From Monoplex corrugatus (lineage: Eukaryota > Mollusca > Gastropoda > Littorinimorpha > Ranellidae): a stretch of DNA of 64,000 nt. The notes beneath the pieces are model-generated. The model was given only the letters and a program-made list of their open reading frames with translations. It was not told where the DNA came from and ran no database searches. A program made the position numbers and the translations under genes. Position 1 is the stretch's first letter; the number at the start of each line of letters is the position of its first letter. Where the stretch lies: positions 46,020,483 through 46,084,482 of the forward strand of contig CM060306.1 of assembly GCA_030674185.1 (NCBI GenBank), written 5' to 3'. Below are positions 51,211-63,955 of this stretch, piece by piece.

Positions 51211-52079
51211 GAGGTGTGTTTCTCCCGACTCCCTGTTAGTTCTAACATTTTACCCAAATTCGGTAGAGGCCCGCTCATTTGAGACGTCCTAATATTCGTC
51301 TTGTGTAACTGTAAAACACAATCTGCTCCTTGTTTGAACACATTTAAAAGATTCTGTAAGCCTAGACAGTAAATTCATGTCATCAGCAAACAGTAACAAT
51401 ATTTCGATTACATCAGATAATTATTATCTGTGACAATTCTACGGCTTCTTCTTTCTTTCGCCCCGACTACATGGTCAGGCCTCATCTGATGATGAACGTG
51501 GCCGGTTTTTTTTTCTTTCTCAGTTCCTTCCGGATTCTTTGGAACTTTACAGTTAAAGGAATCATTCTACAGCAGATTCATTGACCCTCCAGAAAAAAAA
51601 AGAAAAACATCAACAATGACAACAACAAACATCAAAAACGGTCATAGCACAGTACTGAGTAAACAGAACTGTACGATTTCTGCAGAACATTCAAACAAAT
51701 CAGAAACTAGGCACTTTTTCCTTGCACATGCAGGACGTGATATAGATTTATTTTTCGTTGTCCGATATAATTTCCTCTTAACATCGTATTTTCTTTACTA
51801 ACACTTTTTCCCATAATACGTTTCAGCTCGCATGATGAAAAGCATTTGAAAATCAACTAATTTAAAGGAAAGTTTTGAATTTTTCAGCCATTTTTTTTTT
51901 TAATAACAAATTGACAATGTCAAAGCGTTGATATAATGTACTCGATGGCCCGCAATATATACTATGTCTGTCCTGATTTTCCGTCTTGCCGTTGTCATCT
52001 GTCGTTTACGTATGTACGAGCCTCGTTCAGACGTTGCCTGTAAGTCTTCTTAGTGTTTTGTAAGTCTCATTTCCCCCTC
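51211..52079. other. No feature recognised
   Basis: Unique-looking sequence between the 52-bp minisatellite and the dispersed repeat. Poly-A and poly-T runs near 51590 and 51890. Confidence 0.4.
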
Positions 52080-52200
52080 CCCCACCCCATTTCAGGATCT
52101 TGCGGGCACATACGTTTTGCGAAGGCTTAAGGAGTCTGTCTGGTGTGGGTAGAGTGGGTATTGTCCGAGTGCGATGAATCCCTCTTGAACAAACTCCAAA
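52080..52200 (+). repeat. Dispersed repeat, copy 2 (partner at 29965)
   Basis: CCCATTTCAGGATCTTGC, then TTGTCCGAGTGCGATGAATC and CCTCTTGAACAAA. Both copies follow a C-rich stretch. Confidence 0.4.
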
Positions 52201-52867
52201 CATTGAACTCTACTTAATGCAACCCCACGATGTAGTTAGATATGTTGACGTCTCTCTGTCTCTGTCTCTGTCTGTCTGTCTGCCTCTCTCTTTTCAACGG
52301 GCGATTGATGTTGACCATTCTATATAGGAAATATCCCGTGTGTGTAAAGACTGTTGCAAATTTTGACCAAAAAGTATATTGTTCCCCACTTTTATACTTT
52401 GGTCTTTCGCCGACATTTTGGTCACCCACTTTAACTGCCTTTTCCCTGTTTTCATTGAAAATACATATCGCGTATGCTAGTGACTTTGATCATAACAAAC
52501 GGTACAAACATTCTCAAACAAACAAACATGCACACCATTCAGTGGATTGGTTTGAACGTTATTCCTAAAAGATGGTTGGTAAGTTTAAGACTGCAGAGAG
52601 TGGAACAAAGAATTGCCTGAAACAGATATTACTTAGGACCCATCAGTGATGCACCAATGACTTTACCGATAATGGTTAGATAAGGTGGAACGTAATTTGA
52701 GTGGAAAACCTTTTAACGTAGTTTTGTTAGGCATTGAGTCAAAGAGGGTATATTGAAAATCAACTAAGTGTTCAATAAATAAAACTTGTGTTATTTTCAC
52801 GTAATTGAAGACGGTTTCAGAGTTTTGATTTCCGGATGTGTTGGTAGAGTTAACTTTTCTGCAGTGT

Positions 52868-54000
<1,133 letters not shown>

Positions 54001-54029
54001 AAAGCCCCCCCCCCCCCCTCCGACGAGCC

Positions 54030-54560
54030 GGGGATCTTTCAGTATAAGTAGTATCCCCATCTTTTGGAAAATATGTGCTAGAAATTACCTCATTTTGTCA
54101 CTGTCTTTGTGTCTGCCTTGCTTCTTTGCTTTCTGTCATCTCTTCTATCATTTTCTGCCTCGCTGGTCCATTCATCTGTATCAGTGTATGTGTTCTATAA
54201 AAGCTTTATGCACTTTCCCGTGGGACTGATAATTAGGCACTTGTATTAAGTGCATTTTTGGCTCTAAGGAATGTGATATATAACAGAAGCAGTTTCAGGT
54301 GATTTAGGCCCGTTTTTACATGTTTTACAGTGTACATAGCTACGTTTGGATTTGCATTCACGTTTATTTTTTTAAATCCTGTATGTGATAAATTGGACGG
54401 AATGGTCATCGCCAGGGGCATTACTTGTGCGGATGCATTGATATGTGTACTTAATTTTCTTTCCAGTTTTCTTCCCTGTTGAAGTATTGTGTATGTTTTG
54501 AGATGGGCTCTGATTGGGCTCGGTGTAGTCGGCTTGGCTTTAAACAAAAAAATAACAGTA
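54030..54560 (+). repeat. Dispersed 540-bp repeat, copy 2 of 3
   Basis: GGGGATCTTTCAGTATAAGT starts the copy. It contains TTTGCTTTCTGTCATCTCTT, TTAAGTGCATTTTTGGCTCT and TGATAAATTGGACGGAATGG, and ends GGCTTGGCTTTAAACAAAAA. The minus-strand open frame across it (54233-54874) has no recognisable domain and looks accidental. Confidence 0.7.
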
Positions 54561-55469
54561 GCAATAGCAGTAAGAAAGACGGAGTGTTTGTGGGAGCTGT
54601 GGTTCAAATTAGCCATTACAACCCTCTGAACGGTACTTCTGGAATACCTTAAGCGCATATGTGCATGATTTGTAGACAACAGAGATCCTATAGTACACAC
54701 GAGCAGTACAAAATTAAGCGTAAATAAACTATGATTATTTTTAGAATGCGTGTCCCTGAGACTAAAATGTTTCGCACTCTCAGGTGTTAAAATGAACTTA
54801 CAATCTTTGGCAGTAATGTAAACTACTCTGTGATCAGTAGGCCTGCTTTTACCATCATGTATACGTGAAGACACACGAGCACTTGTCTTTGTAAGATGTA
54901 CTATTGCTTTCGACTCTTCATTCTTTGTTGCTTTTTTACTTTATTATTTATGGCAATGTATATATGTTATTCTGTTTTCTGTGTCATGTCATTATTTGTT
55001 GCATTATTTGTTTGTAGATTATCCCTCTGTTTGTGCTATTTTTTGTTGCATTGTATGGAGATTATTTCTTTCTTTGCGTTTTTTTGTCGGAGTCTTCCTG
55101 TTTTCTTTCTTCTGTCGCTCCTTTCCTTAGATAAGACACTCTTGATACAGACAGTGTTGTTATATATAAATTTAGCTACACATAAAATCTTGCACAGACT
55201 GGGTTGATCATTATTTTCGTCTATGGGCAGAGATAACAGAATCCAATGGATGCTGCTGAAGGTTATATTCCATATTTCTGTCTTGTTTTTAAGCCATATT
55301 TCTCGTGTCGTTTGTTTCTTATTAGAGGCAGTATTCTGCAATTTATGTATTTGTTTATTTACTTAGCGTTTTTATTCCTGTCTTTGTTAAATGACACGTA
55401 CTTCGCTTACTAATTCGTTCAAAATATAAAACGACATCACCAACCAACACCAACAAACAAAACACAAAC

Positions 55470-55512
<43 letters not shown>

Positions 55513-55746
55513 ACAACAAAACACTTATAAAAAAAACGACCAACCAACAAGCCAAGCCAGGCCAAGCCAAGTCAAAGCAAGGCAAAGCGAAACAAAGCAA
55601 AGCAAAGCAAACAAAGCAAAGCAAAGCAGAGCAAAGCCAAGCAAAGCAAGCTAAGCCAAGCCAAGCAGCACAAGAAGCCAAGCCAAGCCAAGCCAAGCCA
55701 AGCAGCCAAGCCAAGCCAAGGCAAAGCAAGGCAAACCAAACCAAAC
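55470..55746. repeat. (CAA)n then (AAGCC/AAGCA)n pentanucleotide repeat
   Basis: CAA at 55470-55516, then about 40 imperfect pentamers AAGCC, AAGCA and AAACC (55547-55746). Minus-strand frames of repeated Gly-Leu-Ala-Trp are read-through of the repeat. Confidence 0.92.
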
Positions 55747-56564
55747 AATATCACCTCTGTATATTGCAAATATCATTGGCAGCAAATAGAAGTGCAGAAG
55801 TGTTCGTTAATTGCTTGTTTTGATTGCGATCTAAAAATGAAAATTTCTGCAGATAGTGTAAATCTTGTACTTCGTGTGGACGGTTTTCAACAATTTATAT
55901 AATAAGGATCCTGAGAAATTAAATAATTAGCTTAAGTGTGAAATTTGTGACAGTGCTAAATGACATCAAAAGAAAATGTGTCATGGGATGCATACACATA
56001 CACATACACATTTTTAATCGTCGACATTTTTTCATTAGTCTTTTCAAAACGTGCGTGTTGACACGACATAGTTAGAATGCAGGTGGGCATTTATTTCTGT
56101 CTTTCGCATAGTATCTTTAAAAAATTTTTTTTTTATTGCTGGTCGGTTGAGTAATGGGATGAATAATGATTTATTTGTAAAGGATTCATAGAATGAATTG
56201 CTGATTGATTTATAAAATGATTCGTTGATTTATTGATCAGTGTCCGACGTGATTATGGCTCATTGCCGTAGTTGAAAATGCAATCTGAAGTGGGAATGGT
56301 ATAGATTGTATGGAAATGCCACCGGCTGGCGAGTGGCTAAGACGATTATAGCGTCAGCTTTGAAGAGGATGATTCACGGGGACAATGAAGTTGGCCGTGG
56401 CCGAGCAATGATTGGATTATGACGGCCCCATGAGCAGCTGTAACAGTTCCGTTCATCTGGCAGAAAACACCCACGCCTGCGCGCTAATTGCACCTCTGAG
56501 TCAGCGGGTTCCTCTGTCGGAGTCAAGCCACACCCGCTCATTGAGGATAATCTTATCTGGACTT

Positions 56565-57060
56565 GAGAAGAGTGGCAGAATGGTTCTGGCGTTCGCCTGC
56601 CAGTAACTAAACTCGAGGTTCCAGGGATCGTTCCCGTTGAAACCTCGACTTTTTCCTCCTCAGTTCGACTGGAAAATCGAACTGAACTTTAGTCCTTTGG
56701 AAGGGGACGAAAAATTACTCGGACTCTTGTGCCTTCTTCTGGCCTGCGCACGCTAAAGATCCTACCTAAGGCAGTTGAAAATCGTGACGAGCGGGGCATT
56801 CGCCCGACTGCCCTGGTATGAAACATTGGAGAGATAATTGATTTCCCAGGTCCTCCCCTCAAAGGCCAGTTAGCCTTCTTCCCTTTCTAAAGACTTGGTT
56901 AAAAAAAAAAAAGAAGAAGAAGAAAAAAAAAAAAGATTGGTGCTGCATTGCGGCGATCCGCTGTCAAAGGAGAGAGCAGCCCGAGTTTCACATGGTCAGT
57001 CCACTGTGACAAAAGAAATGAATACAAATACGAATGTAAATGAATATGAATATTCAGATC
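56565..57060 (+). mobile_element. tRNA-derived SINE with conserved central domain
   Basis: The head has an A-box-like GTGGCAGAATGGTTCTGG (56570-56588), an anticodon-arm-like GCGTTCGCCTGCCAGT, and a B-box-like GGGATCGTTCCC (about 56622). The body contains ACCTCGACTTTTTCC and GCGCACGCTAAAGATCCTAC (56745-56765). This is the central block shared with the minus-strand SINE at 43690-43785. A purine expansion, (A)n(GAA)n, lies at 56898-56934. GCGGCGATCCGCTGTCAAAG, then GAGAGCAGCCCGAGTTTCAC and a tail of ATACAAATAC-type repeats follow (to about 57060). Confidence 0.6.
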
Positions 57061-57539
57061 CCATGAGTGAAATCAACTGTATCCAGATTGGCAAGACTGG
57101 ATACATGTATCTCCAGAGGTACATGAGTGAAGCAAAGTGCCTGAAGACTTTTGCAGTCGGGGCAAACTCTTTGGAGTTTTTCAGGATTGAGACAGTTTAA
57201 GTTTTTCAAGATGACATCTCCGCGCTCGGAATAAATTCTATATGCCAAAAAAATTCAAAACGAGCATGGCGTAAGCCCTGTAGCGGTGCATAATCCTTCG
57301 CACTGGCAGGGTCTTGGGGTTCTACTGAGCATATGTTTTTTTTTTCTGTGTATGCCCTTGTATCAATCTGTCATTGAAACAATTTAGATTAGAATTGTAG
57401 AGAAATGTATCTTTTCATCTGCTACAGAAATCCATCTACGGGCAAGCCAACATTCAACGCTTCTCTGTTTCTAATTTATCAACTTCACCACCTACATTTT
57501 CTTTGCCCATCCTTTACTTTTGTCCCCTGTGAGAATGCC

Positions 57540-58085
57540 AGGGGCTGTTTCGGTATAAATAGTATCCCTACCTTTCTGGACATTTTGTGCGAGAAATTTC
57601 CTCATTTCTGTCACTGGCTTTGTTTCTGCCTTGTTCCTTTGCTTTCTGTCGTTTCTTGCTATCATTTTCTGTCTTGCTGATCCATTCACCTATATGTGTT
57701 CTATAAAATCTTACTTTCTCTTGGGATTGATAATTGGGTTCGTATATTAAGTGCATTTTTGGTTCTAGGGAAATGTGATGTGCAGAGGGAAGTCTAGATA
57801 ATTTAGGCCCGTTTTTATGTATGTTTTAATATCATTTAGTATCCTTAGTTATGCTTAAATTTGTATTCAGTTTTCTGTTTTTAAATCCCCTGTGTGATAA
57901 ATTGGACGGGAGTGGTCAACGCCAAGGGCATATCCTTGGATTATGTGGTCAAATGCATGATTTGTGTACTTGATTTTCTTTTCGATTTTTTCCCTGTTGA
58001 AGTATTGTGTATGTTTTGAAATGATGATAGTCTGATATGGCACTACTGGAGTCGGCTGGGCTTTAAACAGAAATAACAACAATAA
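57540..58085 (+). repeat. Dispersed 540-bp repeat, copy 3 of 3
   Basis: GGGGCTGTTTCGGTATAAAT starts the copy. It contains TTTGCTTTCTGTCGTTTCTT, TTAAGTGCATTTTTGGTTCT and TGATAAATTGGACGGGAGTG, and ends GGCTGGGCTTTAAACAGAAA. All three copies have the same orientation. Transposon class unknown. Confidence 0.7.
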
Positions 58086-58196
58086 TCCTCTGCTTTTGAT
58101 TCACAAAAACAAAACACACGCTCATATAAACACACACGCGCACACACATACTTTGCCCCCGCCATCTTCACTATTCGTCCATTTGTCATCTAGCAC

Positions 58197-58555
58197 AACT
58201 GAGAAAAAGCATGTCCAGTCTCGCATGATTGAGATAAAACTGTCTCCATATTCACGTGATTGAGGTAAATTGTCTCCAAAATTAACGTGATTGAGTCCAG
58301 CTGTATCCAGATTTGCAAGATCGAGACAAACTGTATTAGATTCCTACGATTTGTGGCAAACGGTCTCCAGGCTTACTTGATTCAGATAAACTGTCTCTAG
58401 AACTACGTATTTGAGCAGATTGTCTCCAGACTATGATGATTGAAATAAACCCGATGAGCGTGATCGGGGTTCAGACTCTCACCGAGCTGTGGCTATTGAG
58501 ACAAACTGTCTTTGGATTTACACATTTGAAGTGAACTATCTCCCGAGTTGTTTGT
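58197..58555 (+). repeat. Degenerate minisatellite, about 37-bp unit
   Basis: About nine diverged copies of GATTGAGATAAACTGTCTCC followed by AGATTTACGT-like sequence. For example: GATTGAGATAAAACTGTCTC (about 58228), GATTGAGGTAAATTGTCTCC, GATCGAGACAAACTGT, GATTCAGATAAACTGTCTCT and ATTGAGACAAACTGTCTTTG (about 58494). The segment 57060-57110 (GAAATCAACTGTATCCAGAT) looks like an outlying copy. Confidence 0.65.
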
Positions 58556-58636
58556 AAATGAATGCTTTGGTGAATGTTGAGAGTTCGCGCTTCGATGTGT
58601 TTTATATATCAAGATTTGGCGACGTATAGATGTCGT

Positions 58637-58740
58637 CACCTCATCATCATCATCATCATCACCATGGTCATCATCACCATCATGATCATGATCATCATCA
58701 TCATCATGATCATGATCATCATCATCATTAGTAGTAGTAT
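58637..58740. repeat. (ATC)n trinucleotide repeat
   Basis: CATCAT and CATGATCATGATCAT units. Confidence 0.93.
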
Positions 58741-59186
58741 TGTTGTTGTATAGGCCGTTGTCAGAAGAGGTAGGCTATACCTTGTGCGAATGAACCAAAC
58801 TGCTGCTGACTCTTGCGGTGGGTTTTTGTTTTTCGATACATTCGTGATTTGCTGACACACTCGTTTCAAATGAATGTGTGTTAATTTGATTTGTAGTGTC
58901 TGTGTCTCGTTTGTTCTCGAAAAAGACATCCTGAATTGAACAGTCATGATGAAGTTTATCTCCATGATTGTTTGTGACAAGGCCTTGATATGTTTTGTAG
59001 TTTCAGTACGTAGTTTGTTCTTAAAGAAAGAGTTCTTGTACAGAATCTAGAGTCAAGATAAAGTGAAAAAGTTTATCTTCAAGTTTGTACATGAATATGA
59101 TAAATTAGAAAGTAATATCTTAATTTTTTTGTTGTGATGCCAGTATCTAGTTAATCCTTTTTAAAGAAATTGTGTGGAGATGTGTC

Positions 59187-59760
59187 TTAATTTGTTTCAT
59201 AATATCTATGTTTAGTTTTGATAGACTGTGACTTGTCATTGTCCATTATGATGCTTATCCGGTTTTTTATGTGTCTACACCAGAATATAATTTTATGCTT
59301 GCCAGATGTCATCATACCTGCTCCCTTCTCTCCTATTCCTACAGTATCGATGTTCAGTCTTTCCATTTCTATGTTGACATGTTCTGGTTTTCCCTTCTGG
59401 AGCATTCTAACATTGCATGATGCAATTCTGATATTTCATAGTAGTAGCTTGATTACGGTCTGGTGTCGCCTGCTTACTGTGACTTCCCTTAGCGGACGAA
59501 GATGCTCCAGCGGAACCCTTATGTACGTCGTTCACAATATTTTTTCGTGTTTTGGGGAATGCTCTTTGTAGGGAAAATATGATGTTGGTTTCCGTTTGCC
59601 TTCCGTCGGATTTTCTGTTTGGGTTTACTCCCTGAACCTTGGTCTCTCCCGACACAACCACAAGGCATTGATGATTTTCTGTTTGGGTTTACTCCCTTAA
59701 CCTTGATCTGTCCGAGACAACCACATGGCAGTGCTGCTGTTTACCCATAGCAGGGGGTCT
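59187..59760 (-). mobile_element. LINE 5' part with start of endonuclease domain
   Basis: The minus strand reads IRIASCNVRMLQKGKPEHV, then EMERLNIDTVGIGE and SGKHKIIFW. This resembles the beginning of an apurinic-type LINE endonuclease (..NVRTL...GKLE.V..EM.R..IDILG+.E.RW). The upstream coding or leader stretch contains two copies of a 67-bp segment around 59600-59720. Frames break after about 59190. The same family as the fragments at 9003, 10760 and 39715 is possible. Confidence 0.55.
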
Positions 59761-60159
59761 GGTTCGTGGGCACTAGGATGTGTCTACACGCCGGTGAGCT
59801 CCTCCGATTTCCCCGAGGGTTTATCCCGAGCCTGTGAGATGCTTAGTTACCGTTTGTCGCCATGGAGAGTTACTACGTAGGACTTGCTGATGGAGAGGCT
59901 ATCTACTGACAGAGAGAAACTTGCGCACTCCGAGGAAGTTGGTACGAAAATGTTACATTAGCCCGGTGGACAGGTCGCAGCGCTCATCACATGCCTGACA
60001 CAAATAATCGCTTGCCCCGGGCAGGCGGGCAACAGTTACTGTTTTACCCTGGACTCGTGTCAGAGATCTTGTGTGCGTGTCTGTGCAGGATTGGTGTCCG
60101 CTTTGAGGACGGTGGCCTACTGAGTTGGCTCTTAAGCCGTTGACACAGTGCGAGTGCTC

Positions 60160-60385
60160 TCTTTCTGTCTGTCTGCCTGTGTCTACCTCTTTCCCCCCCC
60201 CTCTCTCTCTCTGCCAGTCTATCCCCTCTTCTCTCTCTCTTTTGTTTTTCTCTGTATCTGTCTCTTGACTTCTGTATGTCTGTCTGTGTGTGTCTCTCTG
60301 TCTGTTTCTCGTCTCTGTCTGTCTGCCTGCCTGCCTGCCTGCCTGCCTGTCTGTTTGTCTGTCTGTCTGTCTGTCTCTCTGTATA
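60160..60385. repeat. CT-rich and (CTGT)n/(CTGC)n tract
   Basis: Imperfect CT, CTGC and CTGT repeats. Confidence 0.9.
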
Positions 60386-60639
60386 TGTGTGTTTGTGAGC
60401 CCGCGCATCAGCTGTGTATGCGGTTATGTTCTTTCGTTATCTCTTTCAACTTAAGTGCTTTTAGACAAATGTACACACTGTGACTCGTATGTTCTTCACA
60501 CATAGTGCGAGGAAGTTGATACTTTGTTTGAATTAAAAATTGCGTACAAAATATTCTGTTTTAATGAGACAATTTTTTTCCCACAACAAAAGCATAAGAC
60601 ATATATAATTCTTTAAAATAGGGTTTTGAGTCCAAATTA

Positions 60640-61960
60640 CGAGGGTTGTTCAATTTAAGATGTCACCACCCCCTTAAAAAACGTACCTCTCATCTCAGCA
60701 ACTTGAAACTTTTACATCCCCTCGAAGTATTCTCCGTTGGCTAGGATGCAAAGTTCAAGCCTCCTACGCCAATTCTCAAGCGCCCTCTGATAGTCGGTTT
60801 TAGGCAGACCAGACAACTCTGATCTTACGGCTTTGGCGAGGTCTTGTACCCGGTCAAACTTACGCCCAGCGAGCTTTTCCTTCAGAACAGGGAACAGCCA
60901 GAAGTCGCATGGGGCCAAGTCGGGGCTGTAGGGTGGGTGGTCCAAAACTTGGATCCCTTGCTCGCTCAGGAAGGTTGTGGTGACCTTCGCCTTATGGGCA
61001 CTGGCATTGTCATGCAGAAGAAGGGTCCTCTGGGTGCCGACGGTTGGGCGCTGCTCATGGATTTTTCCTACAACTTTGGGGAGCACAACTTGGGTATAGT
61101 AGGAGGCAGTGATTGTTGATTTCTCAGGCAAAATGTCAATTGCCACAAGGCCTTGCGTGTTGAAAAAAATAGAAAACAGTCGCTTGCGACTCTGGAATCC
61201 TGGGCGAAGAACAACTGGTCGGTCTCCGTCAGGGCCAACCCACATGCGGTTGCAGCGTTTGTTGGGGATGCCGTAGAATGTGAGCCAACTCTCATCTCCC
61301 GTCACTAAGTCACACAGTCGTTTTGGCCCGTTGGGCTCAAACTCATCGAGCAGTTTGCGTGAACATGCCACCCGCTGCTGCTTCTGATCATCACTTAAGA
61401 GATGTGGCACCCATCTTGCAGCCAGTTTTCTCATGTGAAGGTCTTTGTGCAGAATGTTGTTAATGGTGCCAATTGAAAGCTCACATGCCTCGCTTAATTC
61501 CCGCACAGTCGAATGTGGATCCTCCTCTATCAGTCTTTTCACATATGCAATGTTTTGTTCGTTCCGAGCTGGTAAAGCTCGCTCTGCACGATTACCCCAA
61601 ACAGATGGCACTCTACCTGCTCCTAATTGTTTGACCCACCTGCAAACTGTGCGGTAAGACACACAATCCGTTCCGTAAACAGCTTGCAAATCTGCGTGTA
61701 TCTTCCTACAATCGTCACCAAGTTGTAGCCTTGTGAAAGTGTAGAAACGAAATTGCTCATTGGTGACGTCCATTTTTTTCAGGCTCAGCTATTTGAAACA
61801 CATTTGTAATTACGTCATACTCCAGTTGCGTCATGATGTCAACTTTATTTTCTGCATGCTAATCAGGTAAACTTTAAAGTTGTGTTTGGTATAAACATTT
61901 TTCTGTGCGTTGCTTCGTTTTCAAACGGCAAGCCTAGTGTCATCTTAAATTGAACCCTCG
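60640..61960 (-). mobile_element. Full-length mariner element
   Basis: It spans 1321 bp, the usual size of a mariner. The left end is CGAGGGTTGTTCAATTTAAG (60640-60659). The right end, read on the minus strand, is CGAGGGTTCAATTTAAGATG (61960-61941), identical apart from a 3-base GTT insertion in the left copy. Both are flanked by TA (60638-60639 and 61961-61962), the Tc1/mariner target duplication. The interior is one unbroken transposase gene on the minus strand. It is the only mobile element here with complete ends and an open gene, so it arrived recently relative to the others. Confidence 0.95.
60712..61773 (-). CDS. Mariner transposase, intact 353-residue DD34D enzyme
   Basis: This cut-and-paste transposase would bind the terminal inverted repeats and move the element into TA sites. 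The ATG at 61773 is the first in frame and gives 353 residues, the normal family length. The N-terminal half (residues 1-110) has the paired helix-turn-helix layout with YRTVCRWVKQL and ELSEACELSIGTINNILH. WVPHLL at 121-126 is the mariner signature. The catalytic aspartates are D160 (VTGDESW), D255 (LLHDNASAH) and D290 (PCDFWLFP); D255 and D290 have 34 residues between them, as in mariner. YSPDLAP is at 282-288. No stop or frameshift is visible. Whether it is active cannot be told from one copy. Confidence 0.95.
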   Translation of the reverse strand: MDVTNEQFRFYTFTRLQLGDDCRKIHADLQAVYGTDCVSYRTVCRWVKQLGAGRVPSVWGNRAERALPARNEQNIAYVKRLIEEDPHSTVRELSEACELSIGTINNILHKDLHMRKLAARWVPHLLSDDQKQQRVACSRKLLDEFEPNGPKRLCDLVTGDESWLTFYGIPNKRCNRMWVGPDGDRPVVLRPGFQSRKRLFSIFFNTQGLVAIDILPEKSTITASYYTQVVLPKVVGKIHEQRPTVGTQRTLLLHDNASAHKAKVTTTFLSEQGIQVLDHPPYSPDLAPCDFWLFPVLKEKLAGRKFDRVQDLAKAVRSELSGLPKTDYQRALENWRRRLELCILANGEYFEGM

Positions 61961-62225
61961 TATATGTCTCCATCAATTGATGCTTGCATTGTTGATTTCC
62001 ATGTTTTTCTCTGTTTAACTTCTCCCTGTAGTCCTAAGACACAGTGGCAGATAACAGAATTTATGCCTTGTCATGCGAAAAAGTGTCTCTGTCTCTGTCT
62101 CTGTCTCTCTCTCTCGCCCCCCCCCCCACACACATATACATAAAAGAGGGAGATGAGGGCGAGAACCATCACCATCAAAAATGAAATCACCCTCAAAAGA
62201 AGAATAACTAAAAGAACTAAGGAAA

Positions 62226-62350
62226 ACACACACACACACACGTACACACACACACACGCGCGTACACAAACAAACAAACAAACAAACAAACAAACAAACA
62301 AACAAACAACCAAACACAAAAATAAACACACACATACACACACACAAATC
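62226..62350. repeat. (CA)n and (CAAA)n microsatellite
   Basis: CA to 62268, CAAA to 62320, CA to 62347. Confidence 0.95.
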
Positions 62351-62508
62351 AAAAACAGCTGCTCTGTTGTTTCATGCAGTTATGTGCCGCTGTTTGACTG
62401 TTATATTCTTATACACGTTAGCCACACGCGTGTGTCTGGACACAGTTAGTTCTTGGCTATATGCATAATGAGCTTATCGTAGAAAAATAACCGCTTATTA
62501 ATCTTGAC

Positions 62509-62620
62509 TATTTATTATTATTATTATTTTTATTGGTGGTGTTATTGTTATTATCATAATTATTACTAAATATGATTATTATGATGATGATGATGATTAC
62601 TATTACTATTATTATTATCT
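62509..62620. repeat. (ATT)n/(GAT)n trinucleotide tract
   Basis: ATT-rich with a GATGATGAT core near 62583. Confidence 0.9.
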
Positions 62621-63220
62621 GCTCTTTTGAAAAGAATGATTGAAGATTAAAATTTCTAGGGGAGAGAGGGAAGGAGAGAAACACAGATAGAGCGTTCGGT
62701 GTGCTTGCATGTGTGTGTGTATGTGTGCGTGCGTGCGTGTTTGCGGCGTGTGTGTGTATGTGTTGTGTGTTTATATGTGTATATGTGTGCCGCTTATAAC
62801 AAGATTCTGTACACACACAACGGAGAGAATGGACACGACCAAATTACGTCCTTGCACACTTGTGTCCACCGACGATATTCTTTTTCAGATTTTAGTATAC
62901 ATGCTTATTTATTTCCATGTCTCCATTTTGTCTTCACTGGAGTGCCCCTCCTGTCCTCCCTCCGGTCCTCCAGTCCTCCTTCCCTCCCTCCCATGACTTC
63001 TTGTTAGAACAAGCGCGCCAAAATCAATAGATACATGCGTCCACACGTGCTTGGGGTGGGGGGGGGGGGGGTCGGTAAAAAAAACTACAGCTCATCCGTT
63101 GTAGTTGTTGGTCCGGGGGAAGAGCAGGTTTTTGTTTACGGCCTGACCTGTTTGACAGCTACATCGGGCTCAGGTGTGAGACTGCATGAATGGGATTGTC
63201 AGTATTCTGGTGACTCCTGG

Positions 63221-63223
<3 letters not shown>

Positions 63224-63265
<42 letters not shown>

Positions 63266-63295
63266 AGGGAGGGAGAGATGTGTGTTTAGTGTGTG

Positions 63296-63376
<81 letters not shown>
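63224..63376. repeat. (GT)n microsatellite pair
   Basis: GT at 63224-63262 and 63296-63376. Confidence 0.97.
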
Positions 63377-63379
<3 letters not shown>

Positions 63380-63591
63380 ATACTGGTGTTCCTGGTGTAT
63401 GTGTGTTTGTGTATGTGTGTGTGTGCTCTTTGCTATTTTGACATACGGTGACATTTTGCTGTTGCCATGTCCAAGATTTAAAGTTGCTGTCAGCTCTTCG
63501 TATAAGATAGATAACGACGTTTGTTTAAGTGTCGTCAGTTATTTCCTCTTTATTGTAAGAGGGAAAAGCTTAACTTCGTAAAGACTGGAAG

Positions 63592-63693
<102 letters not shown>

Positions 63694-63778
63694 AAAATGC
63701 GTAAGCAAAAGTGAAAAAGCCATGTGAATTTCAACGTATTGATCTGTCTGTTGGGTAAAAATTATTAATTACTTGTTA

Positions 63779-63955
63779 ATATATGATAACAGTGATAATA
63801 ATGATGTTGAGAATGCTAATGCTGGTAATGATGCTGATCATAATAATAATGATAATAGTAGTAATAATAATAATGATGATGGTGATAATATTATTACTTT
63901 TGCTTCTACAAAATTTAATAATAGTAGTAATATAACGATAATAATGATGATAGTT
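63779..63955. repeat. (AAT)n/(GAT)n trinucleotide tract at right edge
   Basis: Imperfect AAT, GAT and AGT units. Confidence 0.88.

Noticed and set aside
54233..54874. 213-codon minus-strand frame
   Set aside because: More than half lies in the 540-bp repeat, and the other repeat copies do not conserve the frame.
55355..55769. Trp-Leu-Gly-Leu-Ala repeat membrane-like protein
   Set aside because: Translation of AAGCC pentamers.
56895..57200. 101-codon plus-strand frame
   Set aside because: It begins in the purine expansion of the SINE and continues through its tail; not a gene.
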